NCBI GenBank assembly: GCA_023417315.1 | Contig: JAEZFW010000013.1 | Location: 24,580 to 88,579 of the forward strand | Reading direction: 5' to 3' | DNA: 64,000 nucleotides | From: Pseudomonadota bacterium | Lineage (GTDB): Bacteria > Pseudomonadota > Gammaproteobacteria > Steroidobacterales > Steroidobacteraceae | In this document: positions 16,489 to 25,338 of the stretch, one piece after another | Layout of the letters: each line of letters starts with the position of its first letter | How positions within the stretch are numbered: position 1 is the first letter of the stretch | Notes under the pieces: generated by a model | What the model was told of the DNA's origin: nothing | Database searches by the model: none | The model's input: the letters and a program-made list of their open reading frames with translations, nothing else | Made by a program: the position numbers and the translations under genes

Positions 16489-18666
16489 TCAACGGCCGAA
16501 GATGTCCTTGAGCTTATCCCCCAACTTATCCTTCACCTTCTCTTCCAACTTCTCGCGCTCTTCTTCGACGCGTTCTTTGACTCTACCTTTCAGATAGCCC
16601 TCGATGTCAGGGCGCACTTTGGGATCGGTGAGCGAGCCTGTGATCTTCACGGGGATTTCCGCATCGACGAGCTCTTCCATCTGCGCGGCGTCGGCACCCT
16701 CGCGTGGAATCTTCAAAACGGCCGCGAGGAGACGATAGTCCAGTGTCTCGTTGGGAATATCGACCGTGCCTTGACCGGTCACCTTGAGGTACTGCATCGC
16801 GACATTGAGGTCATTGTTCGTGAGCACGCCCTTGCTCATCGTGCCCGTGCCGGTCAGCGCGGTGAAAGGCGTGCGCGCCGGACCGCTGCGCTCGGGAACG
16901 GGCTGCTGACGCAGCACTGCGCGAGCGCGTCGAATCTCATACCACAAATCGGCCCCCTCCAAAGCGCCGTCGGCGACCTTGAAATCCAAGGCGCCATCGA
17001 GCGTCTTCATGATGTCGTCCGTCGTGCGGCCCGCGCCAGTGAGCTTCGCATTCAAGCTGCCCTTTCCGGAGACTCGATCGGTTTCGAAGAAGTCTTTGAA
17101 CAAGGGCGCGAAGTCGACCCCACTTACGTGCTCATCGAGCGACACGCGCGCAACTTGTCCCGTCGCATCGATCGAGATGTCGCCTCGATACTGGCCGCCA
17201 TACATCGAGGCCTCCGAAGGATGAAAGCGCACTTTGCCGTCGCGCGCGTTCACGCCGAGGCGCAATTTCGAGAACGTCATGCCTGCGAAGATCGCCTCCC
17301 CGATCGAAAGTTGACCGCGAGCGTTCAAAGAACGCAATGCATCGACCGGGATTTCCGTCGGAGGCTCCTCGCCCTTCTCCGCGGGTGCATCCGAAGGCGG
17401 GGGCAAGTAGCGATCGGCATTGATGCGATCCACGTTGAGATCGAAGCGCAAAGCCTTCGAATCGAAATCCGCTACGCCGAACATACCCTTTGCAGTCGTG
17501 TCATCCAGCTGCATCACGATGTCGCCGAGCTCCGCAGAGGTCTTCGTGAGCGCCACGTTGCTCGAGAAGCTCAAGCGTGCGAGCACCTTCGGATCTTCCG
17601 TCGTCGGAACCTCGACGCCCAACTTAGGGAGCCATTCTCGCAACGACACCGGATCGAGCTTCAAAGGCCCGCGCAGGCGCGGCGCGTCGAGGATCTCTTC
17701 GCCTGTCAACGCGCCAGTCAAGTGAGCACCCGCGAGATTCAGATCGAGCGCGCTCAGCTCGAGCGTTTGACTCGCGAGATTCGCATTGAAATCCTTGGCG
17801 GCGAGTTCGATCGGCACGCCAGCTTCGGGGAAGCCTTCCCCCTTCCACGTCGTCGTGACGTTCAAGCCTGTCAGACGATAGATTTCCTGCGCGACGTTCG
17901 CCTCCAACGTCGCTGCGCGAATCCCGACGGGTACGCCCTCGGCGGGGTAGCCCTGGCCTGTGACCGTCACATCGATCTCGGGCTCATCCAGCCGATGTGA
18001 ATTGCGCTCCAGATCGGCGGTGACATTCGCCGCCACGCGCACTTTCGCCGCTAGCGCCGGCTCCTGATCGAAGACGAAATCAGTTTCGAAATCGAACGGC
18101 TCACCCGATGCAAGTCGGCCCGTCGTCAGATTGAAATCGCGAATCGTGTGGCGCGATTTTTCTTGGCGATTCTCCATCACGACTGCCGCATCTCGAATGT
18201 CGAGCCCCGCGATGGTTGGCAGCTCCGCAGGTTGGTCGCTTTGCTCCTGCGTGGTTTGCGCCTCTTGCTCGCCGAGGTCGGCCCAATTGGTGCGGCCCTC
18301 CTCATCCGTGATCAGGCGCACCCGCGCGCCCACGAGTCGCACCTCACCCACTTCGATCTTGCCGCGTAAGAGCGGCAGCAGACGCGCTGCGACCCGCGCT
18401 TCTTGAATCGAGACGAAGGGCTCATCGCCGAATCCAGGAGCATCGCCGAGACTCGCCGGCCCGACTTCCAACGCAATCCAGGGAAAGACCGAGAGCTTCA
18501 AATCGCCCGTCAGCGTCAGGTCGCGGCCTGTCTCGCGCTCGACGAGCTGCTCGATGTCATCGCGGAAATCATTCGGATCCACGAAGATCAAGACCAACAC
18601 CAGCGCCACGACGATCAGGGCCACCAGAGCACCGACCACATATCCAGCAATTTTCAACGCGCGCAT
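16489..18666 (-). CDS. AsmA family inner-membrane-anchored protein
   Basis: The 725-residue protein has an N-terminal membrane helix (residues 6-30, rich in V, A and L), then the AsmA N-terminal block with VERETGRDLTLTGDLKLSVFPW. A long beta-rich periplasmic region follows, and the AsmA C-terminal signature around residues 560-680 includes LDGALDFKVADGALEG and DYRLLAAVLKIP. The tail is charged and predicted helical (KERVEEEREKLEEKVKDKL). The family is related to bridge-like lipid transporters and affects outer-membrane assembly. The ATG is preceded by GAGG. It diverges from the kinase at 18833. Confidence 0.92.
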   Translation of the reverse strand: MRALKIAGYVVGALVALIVVALVLVLIFVDPNDFRDDIEQLVERETGRDLTLTGDLKLSVFPWIALEVGPASLGDAPGFGDEPFVSIQEARVAARLLPLLRGKIEVGEVRLVGARVRLITDEEGRTNWADLGEQEAQTTQEQSDQPAELPTIAGLDIRDAAVVMENRQEKSRHTIRDFNLTTGRLASGEPFDFETDFVFDQEPALAAKVRVAANVTADLERNSHRLDEPEIDVTVTGQGYPAEGVPVGIRAATLEANVAQEIYRLTGLNVTTTWKGEGFPEAGVPIELAAKDFNANLASQTLELSALDLNLAGAHLTGALTGEEILDAPRLRGPLKLDPVSLREWLPKLGVEVPTTEDPKVLARLSFSSNVALTKTSAELGDIVMQLDDTTAKGMFGVADFDSKALRFDLNVDRINADRYLPPPSDAPAEKGEEPPTEIPVDALRSLNARGQLSIGEAIFAGMTFSKLRLGVNARDGKVRFHPSEASMYGGQYRGDISIDATGQVARVSLDEHVSGVDFAPLFKDFFETDRVSGKGSLNAKLTGAGRTTDDIMKTLDGALDFKVADGALEGADLWYEIRRARAVLRQQPVPERSGPARTPFTALTGTGTMSKGVLTNNDLNVAMQYLKVTGQGTVDIPNETLDYRLLAAVLKIPREGADAAQMEELVDAEIPVKITGSLTDPKVRPDIEGYLKGRVKERVEEEREKLEEKVKDKLGDKLKDIFGR

Positions 18667-18707
18667 CCAGGTTTCCTCGTAGGCAGCGGGTCGGGGGCTC
18701 TCGCGAC

Positions 18708-18723
18708 CGTGACCCTGATCACA
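18708..18723. promoter_or_regulatory. CRP-like site (CGTGA-N6-TCACA) in the asmA/kinase divergent region
   Basis: CGTGACCCTGATCACA matches the CRP palindrome at 9 of 10 half-site positions. Read on the reverse strand it is 14/16 identical to the palindrome at 9749-9764. It lies 42 bp upstream of asmA and about 110 bp upstream of the kinase start, where either gene could be controlled. Confidence 0.5.
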
Positions 18724-18832
18724 CGCGGCAGTCTAGCAGGCCCGAGGAACGTCCTTCCCGATAGGCAATCGGTCAGACGATCCCTGAATCTCTTGCACTG
18801 CCGCTCCCCTTCCTTGTACGCCTGCCGATGCA

Positions 18833-21800
18833 ATGTTGATCTGCGACAAACGGGCGCGCAGCCAGGCGGCGGGACGGATTGTGACGGCATCCTTCATTCT
18901 CACTCACGTGTTGAGCATCGCGCTCGGGGCGACGATCGCTTGGTCGTGGACGAGCCTGCGACGTGAGCGGCCCAACCCCAGTGCGTCCTCGGGTGCGCTC
19001 GGCAGTGCCGATGCAGCTTCTCAAAGTGCCCATCCGACCCACGAGCTCGAAGAACTTCAAAGGCGAGCGGAGGAAGAGCGCGCGCTTCGCGATCGTCTGA
19101 ACCTGGCGACGAAGACCGCCAATATCGGTGTGTGGGATATCGATCTTCAGACTGGACAAACGCGAACCGACCCGATCACCCGCAACCTGTTCGGCGTCGA
19201 CGGCGAAGTCACCAAGCCGCTGCGTCTCGTGCATGCCGACGACTACAGACGCGTGAAGAGTATCGTGCAGGAAGCTCTGCAAGGCACCCACGAGGACATC
19301 GTTTCCATTCGCTGCCGGATCGTGCTTCCAAGCGGTGTCGTGCGTCACATCCAAACGCACATGCGCCTATTCCGCGGCGAGTGCGACCGCGCCGAACGTC
19401 TGCTCGGGGTGAGCTGGGACATCACCGCGGAAGTCGAGCACGCGGAACAACTCGAGCAGCAAGCAAGTCACGTACGCACGCTGCTCGATCGCCTCTCCGT
19501 AGCGACGCAAGCCGCTGGCGTCTCGCCATGGGAGTTCGATCTCACCTCCAATCGCTTCTTGTGGATCGAGAATCGTAGCAAGGCGTTTCCTGGAGATGAC
19601 GTACCCGCCGAGCAGTTCGGCGAGGTATTGCAGCGGGCGATGGATCCGGAGGACTACGCCAAGATGCAGGAGGAGCTCGGCGCGGCCGTTCGCAGCGGCG
19701 CACGCACCTTCTCGCATCGCTTCCGTTTGACTCGTGCGGACCACACGGTCCGTCACATGCAGAGCTACGCCGAGATCGTGCGCGACGAGCAGGGCAAGCC
19801 GCGCCGCCTGCTCGGTGCTACGACGGATGTCACCAACGAGGTGCAGACCAATGAGATGCTGGTACGGCAGGCCGAGCAGGAGCGTGCGCTGCTGGATCGA
19901 TTGAGCATCGCGACGAAGGCCGCTGGCATCAGCAGCTGGGAGATCGATCTCAATCGTGCTGCCTTCTTGTGGATCGAGAATCCGCAGCTCGGATTCCAAC
20001 ACTACGCCGAGCAAGGCGAGTTCGCGCTCAGCGAGTTCGCCAAGCTCATTCATCCGGAGGATCGCAATCTCTTCACCGAGGAAATGCATACGGCGTTCAA
20101 AGAGAAGCGCGATCATCTCTCGTACCGCTATCGACTCTACGCGCCGACTGGCCAACTCGTGCATCTTCAAGTCCATGCCCGACTGCTGCCCGGCGAAGAT
20201 GGCCGCATGGCGCGTGTGCTGGGTGTGACTTGGGACGTGACCCGTGAAATCGAAGCAGCGAAGCGCTTCGAACGTGCGGTGAACGGCACGCAAGACGGCT
20301 TGTGGGAAATCGATGCGGATGGCGCAGCGTGGTGCTCGCCGCGGGTGGCAGAGCTGCTGGGCTATTCGGCGCAAGATCTCCCGAGCGATACGAACTTCCT
20401 GCGCGACTTCCTCCACCCAGAGGATAAGAGTGTCATCGCGACGGCCTTCGAATCGCATCTCACGCATGGAACGCCTTATGACGTAGAAGTGCGCTTGCGC
20501 ATGCACAGCGGCGACTATCGCTGGTTTCGAGCTCGCGCCAGCGCGGAACGCGACGAAAGCGGCCGATCGCGCCGCTTGTCCGGCTCGATCCAAGATGTCA
20601 CGGAGGCGCGCGCAGCGCGCGAAGCGCTGATGCGCGCGACGCAGGCGGCAGAGGCCGCTAATCGCGCGAAGAGCGAGTTCCTTGCGAACGTCAGCCACGA
20701 GATTCGCACGCCGATGAACGGCATCATCGGCATGACCGGCTTGTTGCTCGATACGACGCTCGATCGAACGCAACGCGACTACGCCGAAACGATCCGCACG
20801 AGCGCCGATTCGCTGCTCGCCGTCATCAACGACATCCTCGACTTCTCGAAGATCGAAGCGGGCAAGCTCGACATCGAATCCGTCGATCTCGAATTGCGCG
20901 CCGCCGTGGAGGAAGTGGGCGGCCTAATGGCACTGCAGGCTTCGGCGAAGCATCTGGAGCTGATCGTGCACGTCCATCCGGATGTGCCCGAGCGCGTGCT
21001 GAGCGATCCGCAACGACTGCGTCAATGCTTGCTGAACCTCGTAGGCAACGCGATCAAGTTCACGCGCGCCGGCGAGATCGTGATCGAGGTGAGTACCTGC
21101 GCTCGCGAGGACGGCCGTGCGCTGACGCGGTTCGAAGTGCGCGACACCGGGATCGGCATCGCACCTGCGACTCTTTCGACTCTGTTCAAGCCGTTCGTAC
21201 AAGCCGACTCCTCGACCACGCGTCACTTCGGCGGCACTGGTCTCGGGCTTTCGATCGTACGCAGGCTCGTCGAGATGATGGGCGGCGAAGTCGGCGCGCG
21301 CAGCGAGGTCGGCAAAGGATCCTGCTTCTGGTTCACACTGCCCCTCGATGCGACGAGTGCACCATCGGCTGCGCTAGAGCCCGATCTTGCACGCGTCGGT
21401 CGGCGTCTGCTCGTCGTCGATGACAACGAAACGAATCGCCGCGTCATTGCCGGACAACTGATGCACGCCGGCTACGAAGTGTCGTTGGCGAGCAATGGTC
21501 TCGAGGCCCTCGCGCTCATGCGCCAAGCGCTCGTCGATGAGCATCCCTTCGAGGCGCTGCTCATCGATCACCGCATGGCCGACATGGACGGTGCGATGCT
21601 GGGCGAGCGCATCAACGCGGACCCGCAGACGTCCAAGTCGAGACTCGTCATGCTCACCTCCGTCGACGAGCATGGGGATGCACGCCGCTTCGCGGCGCTC
21701 GGCTTCGCCGCCTATCTCACGAAACCGCTGCGCTCGCGCGAGCTACTCGAGTGCTTGGATCGCGTTCTTTCTTGCGAGGCGAAGGAGTGGCATTTGCAAA

Positions 21801-22624
21801 GCCAACCGATCGTAACGCGCGGCACCTTGGGAGTGATCGATGCGGCCGCTCGCTTCAAAGGTCGCGTGCTGCTCGTCGAGGATAACGCAGTCAATCAGAA
21901 GGTAGCGGTACGCCTATTGGAGCGCATGGGGTGCAGCGTGCGCATCGCCGACAACGGTGCGGAAGCAGTGAAGGCGTACTCCGAGAATCCGTTCGATCTG
22001 GTGCTCATGGACTTGCAGATGCCCGTGATGGATGGGCTCACGGCGACGCGTCACATTCGCGATCTTGAAGGCACCGGCAAGCAGACGCCGATCGTCGCGC
22101 TCACGGCCAATGCGATGACCGGACAACTCGAACGCTGCATGGAAGTCGGCATGAACGCCTTCTTGACCAAACCGATCGAGCTCACGAGGCTGCGCGAAAC
22201 GCTCGAACGTTACGGTCTCGGTGCGGCGCGGGCGAACGATGCGCAGTCGAATCGCACCGATGAGAACAGCGTGCCGATCGATCTCGGCCGCTTGAACGAG
22301 TTGACGGCAGGTGATGCCGAGTTCGCGCATGAGCTGGCATCCACTTTCATGGCGAGCGGCCAACAGGTGCTCGGTGAAATCGATGCGGCCATCGCCACCT
22401 TCGATCGTTCCACCCTGAGTCGAGCGGCGCACAAGCTGAAGGGTGCCAGCGCGAACATCCACGCGAATGCACTGTGCTCCCTGGCGCTTGCGCTGGAGAG
22501 CCAGGCGGCCCAGCTGGACCAGCCACGTCTGAAAGAGTTGATCGAGGATCTGCGGCTCGAGTTCGTGCGGGCGTCGGACTTCTTGAACGAGCATGCCCCC
22601 GCGCCTGCAGCGAAGGCAGGCTAG
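18833..22624 (+). CDS. Membrane-anchored hybrid sensor kinase: 4 PAS, HisKA, HATPase, 2 REC, HPt
   Basis: The 1263-residue protein has one membrane helix (about residues 18-40). Four PAS repeats follow at roughly 70-195, 205-325, 335-455 and 465-590, each ending in a WD[IV]T- or QDVT-type strand and a short helix. Then come the phospho-acceptor box VSHEIRTPMNG, an ATPase domain with DTGIGI and GGTGLGLSIV, a receiver with LIDHRMADMDG, a second with LMDLQMPVMDG, and an HPt with AAHKLKGASANIH. The first three PAS repeats resemble one another, suggesting internal duplication. An in-frame GTG at 18881 after GGCGGGACG is an alternative start. The GGDEF regulator 68 bp downstream is a likely output partner. 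Confidence 0.92.
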   Translation: MLICDKRARSQAAGRIVTASFILTHVLSIALGATIAWSWTSLRRERPNPSASSGALGSADAASQSAHPTHELEELQRRAEEERALRDRLNLATKTANIGVWDIDLQTGQTRTDPITRNLFGVDGEVTKPLRLVHADDYRRVKSIVQEALQGTHEDIVSIRCRIVLPSGVVRHIQTHMRLFRGECDRAERLLGVSWDITAEVEHAEQLEQQASHVRTLLDRLSVATQAAGVSPWEFDLTSNRFLWIENRSKAFPGDDVPAEQFGEVLQRAMDPEDYAKMQEELGAAVRSGARTFSHRFRLTRADHTVRHMQSYAEIVRDEQGKPRRLLGATTDVTNEVQTNEMLVRQAEQERALLDRLSIATKAAGISSWEIDLNRAAFLWIENPQLGFQHYAEQGEFALSEFAKLIHPEDRNLFTEEMHTAFKEKRDHLSYRYRLYAPTGQLVHLQVHARLLPGEDGRMARVLGVTWDVTREIEAAKRFERAVNGTQDGLWEIDADGAAWCSPRVAELLGYSAQDLPSDTNFLRDFLHPEDKSVIATAFESHLTHGTPYDVEVRLRMHSGDYRWFRARASAERDESGRSRRLSGSIQDVTEARAAREALMRATQAAEAANRAKSEFLANVSHEIRTPMNGIIGMTGLLLDTTLDRTQRDYAETIRTSADSLLAVINDILDFSKIEAGKLDIESVDLELRAAVEEVGGLMALQASAKHLELIVHVHPDVPERVLSDPQRLRQCLLNLVGNAIKFTRAGEIVIEVSTCAREDGRALTRFEVRDTGIGIAPATLSTLFKPFVQADSSTTRHFGGTGLGLSIVRRLVEMMGGEVGARSEVGKGSCFWFTLPLDATSAPSAALEPDLARVGRRLLVVDDNETNRRVIAGQLMHAGYEVSLASNGLEALALMRQALVDEHPFEALLIDHRMADMDGAMLGERINADPQTSKSRLVMLTSVDEHGDARRFAALGFAAYLTKPLRSRELLECLDRVLSCEAKEWHLQSQPIVTRGTLGVIDAAARFKGRVLLVEDNAVNQKVAVRLLERMGCSVRIADNGAEAVKAYSENPFDLVLMDLQMPVMDGLTATRHIRDLEGTGKQTPIVALTANAMTGQLERCMEVGMNAFLTKPIELTRLRETLERYGLGAARANDAQSNRTDENSVPIDLGRLNELTAGDAEFAHELASTFMASGQQVLGEIDAAIATFDRSTLSRAAHKLKGASANIHANALCSLALALESQAAQLDQPRLKELIEDLRLEFVRASDFLNEHAPAPAAKAG

Positions 22625-22692
22625 CGGTACTTGAAATTTTTGCGTGCCGTGCACTTTGCGCGGCTCCGCGCAGCGGTTACGATCTGACGAGC

Positions 22693-23637
22693 ATGACTGA
22701 GCTTGCAACACCTCTCGATTGGCGCATCTTGCTTGTAGATGACGAGCCGACTCAGCGGCTCATCATGGCTCGTCTGTTGAAGCGAGCCGGGTACGAAGTC
22801 GACACCGCGAGCAATGGGAAAGAGGCGCTCGACAAGATCGAGGCCGGCGACTTTCAGTTGATGATCACCGACTGGGAGATGCCCGAGATGGACGGCATCG
22901 CACTGTGCAGCGCTCTGCGCTCATCGCAGACGAAGGGATACATCTACACCATTCTGCTCACGGCCCGAGATGCCATCGAACATGTCGTCACGGGACTTCA
23001 ATCCGGAGCGGACGATTACCTCACGAAACCGGTCGTCGAACCCGAGCTCATCGCTCGTCTGAGCACCGGCAAGCGCATCGTCACCTTGGAACGCTCGTTG
23101 CGACAAGCGAATGAGGAGAACCGACGCTTGTCGATTACGGACCCGCTCACTGGCGCACACAATCGCCGCTACTTGATGGAGCAGCTGCCTCGGGAGATCG
23201 AACGGGGCGCACGTTACGGTCGCCAGCTCTCAGTGATCATGTGCGACGTCGATCATTTCAAGAAGATCAACGATACCCACGGGCACCTCGTGGGAGACGA
23301 AGTATTGAAGTGGTTCGTCAAACGATTGAACGCCGGCGTGCGTGCATGCGACTGGGTTGCACGCTACGGCGGCGAAGAATTCGTCATCGTGCTGCCCGAG
23401 ACGACCGTCGCGAATGCCGCCACCGCCGCCGAGCATCTACGCGAACAGATCAGCAAGACGCCCTTCCAGGCCGGCGATCTCAGCTTCCAAGTCACAGCGA
23501 GCCTCGGTGTCTCCGGTTGGCCTGGCGTGGTGCCGATCGGTTCGAACTTCGATGCGCTCGTTGCCAAGTGCGACGCTGGCATCTACGCGAGCAAAGCAGC
23601 GGGCCGCAACCGCGTGACCGTCGAAGAGATGGAGTAG
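22693..23637 (+). CDS. Response regulator with GGDEF domain (PleD-like diguanylate cyclase)
   Basis: Residues 10-125 form a receiver: LLVDDEPTQ, phospho-acceptor in MITDWEMPEMDG, and switch lysine in DDYLTKPV. Residues 150-310 are a GGDEF domain with the active-site motif YGGEEF and, just before it, RACD, the RxxD inhibitory site. It should make c-di-GMP with feedback control. The ATG at 22693 gives a standard N-terminus; the frame is open further upstream without a start signal. It follows the giant kinase by 68 bp on the same strand, and a long inverted element lies beyond its stop. Confidence 0.93.
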   Translation: MTELATPLDWRILLVDDEPTQRLIMARLLKRAGYEVDTASNGKEALDKIEAGDFQLMITDWEMPEMDGIALCSALRSSQTKGYIYTILLTARDAIEHVVTGLQSGADDYLTKPVVEPELIARLSTGKRIVTLERSLRQANEENRRLSITDPLTGAHNRRYLMEQLPREIERGARYGRQLSVIMCDVDHFKKINDTHGHLVGDEVLKWFVKRLNAGVRACDWVARYGGEEFVIVLPETTVANAATAAEHLREQISKTPFQAGDLSFQVTASLGVSGWPGVVPIGSNFDALVAKCDAGIYASKAAGRNRVTVEEME

Positions 23638-23653
23638 CCGGCGGAGGATAGAG

Positions 23654-23887
23654 AGGCCTGACTCCGTCGGCGGGTGGGCCTCACGGCGAGTAGGCTTGCC
23701 GTTGTCAGCGAGTAGGCCTATTCGGCGAGTCAGAATAAAGAATGATGCCGCGCGTTCCAACACCTGAATCAGCAACTCATCGAAGAGAGACGCAGAAAGG
23801 GTTCTGTTTCTGACCCGCCGTTAGGCCTACTCGACGCAGAGCGTCTTACTCGCCGTGAGGCCCACCCGCCGACAATGTCAGGCCCTC
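23654..23887. repeat. Long inverted element between convergent genes (CGGCGAGTAGGCC words)
   Basis: The left arm (about 23654-23735) and right arm (about 23808-23887) pair over about 80 bp. The longest identical block contains GTCGGCGGGTGGGCCTCACG and GGCGAGTA; further matching blocks are CGAGTAGGCCTA and GTCAGAA/TTCTGAC. Only the middle, between GGCGAGTA and CGAGTAGG, differs. The right arm ends exactly where the TAA of the DUF4097 gene begins. This is the best-paired member of the family in the window. Confidence 0.9.
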
Positions 23888-24760
23888 TTATTTCTTACAA
23901 ACCTCGATCCCGCCATTCAGCGTCTTCAGCCGTACGCGGGCGGAGCCTTTGCCTTCCTTGAAGCGCAACGCTGAACCAGGCGCGTATTCGCTCGTGCGCT
24001 GAGGCTTGGGACCGAAGCAATTTCGAATCGAGCCGTTGAAGGTTTCGATGTCGAATTCCGCATCGAGCGAGCCGCGTAGCTGCAGGTCGATCGCTCCGTT
24101 GATCGACTCGGCATCGAAGCGCGCATCGGGCCGCAGTGTCCCTTCGAAACGGATTTGGCCGTTCGTCGTCTTGACTCGAGCTCGCTCGACCTCGCCGCCG
24201 AGCACCTGCATCTCTCCGTTCACCGTGCTCAAGTCGAGCTCGCCGCCAAGATTCTTCATGACGATTCTTCCGCTCACCGAAGTTGCGCGCGCCGAAGTCT
24301 CGCCATTGCCCGTCGCAATGATCTCGCCGCTGACCGTCTTCGCTTGGAAGTCCTCCCGAAAGACTTGCGTCTCGATGCTGCCGCTCACCGATTGCAGCCG
24401 CTGCTCCCCACGCACACCTTCGAGCGTTTGCGATGCGCTCACGGTCTTGATCGAAAGCGTGCTCTCGCGCGGCACGTGCACGAGCAGATCACCCGACCCG
24501 CCATCGCTGTTATGCGGCAATCTGACGCGGATGATCGTGCGCCCGCCGCTCTGCTCGAACACTACTTCTTCGACGTCGGGATCCACGTCGGCCCGCAGTT
24601 GAACTTGCGCACGCTCCCAGCCGATGACGTGCACTTCGCCCGACACGTTTACGATTTCCACCTCGCCATCGGGTGAGGCGTCGATGGTGCGCTCGATCGT
24701 CTCACTCGCTGCGGTATGCGCAATCAGCAACGCAACGAACCCATAAACAATCGATCTCAT
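23888..24760 (-). CDS. Exported DUF4097 beta-strand-repeat protein
   Basis: The 290-residue protein has a signal peptide ending near AASE. The rest is a repetitive right-handed beta structure with recurring units such as VSGEV, VSGSIET, VSGEIIAT, VSGRIVMKN, VNGEMQV, TNGQIRFEG, INGAID and FNGSIRN. This is the DUF4097 adhesin-like pattern. A C-terminal cysteine pair (C259 area and the final CKK) may form a disulfide. It overlaps the anti-sigma gene by ATGA and is the last gene of the sigma operon, so it is probably expressed under that sigma factor in an envelope response. Biochemical function is unknown. Confidence 0.85.
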   Translation of the reverse strand: MRSIVYGFVALLIAHTAASETIERTIDASPDGEVEIVNVSGEVHVIGWERAQVQLRADVDPDVEEVVFEQSGGRTIIRVRLPHNSDGGSGDLLVHVPRESTLSIKTVSASQTLEGVRGEQRLQSVSGSIETQVFREDFQAKTVSGEIIATGNGETSARATSVSGRIVMKNLGGELDLSTVNGEMQVLGGEVERARVKTTNGQIRFEGTLRPDARFDAESINGAIDLQLRGSLDAEFDIETFNGSIRNCFGPKPQRTSEYAPGSALRFKEGKGSARVRLKTLNGGIEVCKK

Positions 24761-25338
24761 AGCTCCACCCTCGTAGCTGGCGCCGGCGTCATCTGCGTGA
24801 CATCGGCCAACAACTGCAATTCACTCTGGTACGTCGACATCAACAATTCCTGCAGCAGCGGATCGGTCGGATGCTCCGCGAGCGTATCGGCGATCTCGCG
24901 CGCCGCGGTGCGAATATCCGTGAGATTGCGCTCGACCTTCTCGCGAGCAGCGGGCGGCAAGAGATTGAGGCGCTGTTCGAACGCCGCATCGAGCTGCGCC
25001 CGTGCTTTCGAATAGTCCTCGCCGAGCTGGTAGCTGCCGAAGCTTGCTGGCATGGCGATCACCTCGGGACGAAGCGGTTCGGTCTGCACCGTCGTAGGTG
25101 ATGTGGTCGACGTGTCGCGCATGAGCACGAATGTCGTGAGCGACGAGGCGACAACGAGAAGCACACCCGCTGCGAGCTGATACCAGCGGGGCGCAAAGCC
25201 CCGACGCGGCAGATCCTGTTGGCGAGGCTCCGCTTCCAACTGCGCGCGGATCGCCGGCCAAAGATCGCGCTGCGGCTGCACCGATCGCGGCAGCGTTGCC
25301 AACGTCTCATCCAAGGGATCACGCTTTTCGTGACTCAT
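24757..25338 (-). CDS. Probable anti-sigma factor (single-pass membrane protein)
   Basis: The 193-residue protein has a cytoplasmic N-terminus (about 55 residues with DLWPAIRAQLEAEP), one membrane helix (about 61-80, YQLAAGVLLVVASSLTTFVL) and an extracytoplasmic helical region of about 110 residues. Its position, overlapping the sigma gene stop by ATGA, is that of an anti-sigma factor. No HxxxCxxC zinc motif is present, so it would be a zinc-free type. The ATG at 25338 is used; an in-frame extension upstream lies inside the sigma gene. The role is inferred from topology and context. Confidence 0.72.
   Translation of the reverse strand: MSHEKRDPLDETLATLPRSVQPQRDLWPAIRAQLEAEPRQQDLPRRGFAPRWYQLAAGVLLVVASSLTTFVLMRDTSTTSPTTVQTEPLRPEVIAMPASFGSYQLGEDYSKARAQLDAAFEQRLNLLPPAAREKVERNLTDIRTAAREIADTLAEHPTDPLLQELLMSTYQSELQLLADVTQMTPAPATRVEL

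Noticed and set aside
19367..20773. 468-codon reverse-strand frame inside the giant kinase; similar long antisense frames at 16771-18000 and 28798-29868
   Set aside because: These are mirror frames of well-supported genes with high GC at third positions and no recognisable protein features.
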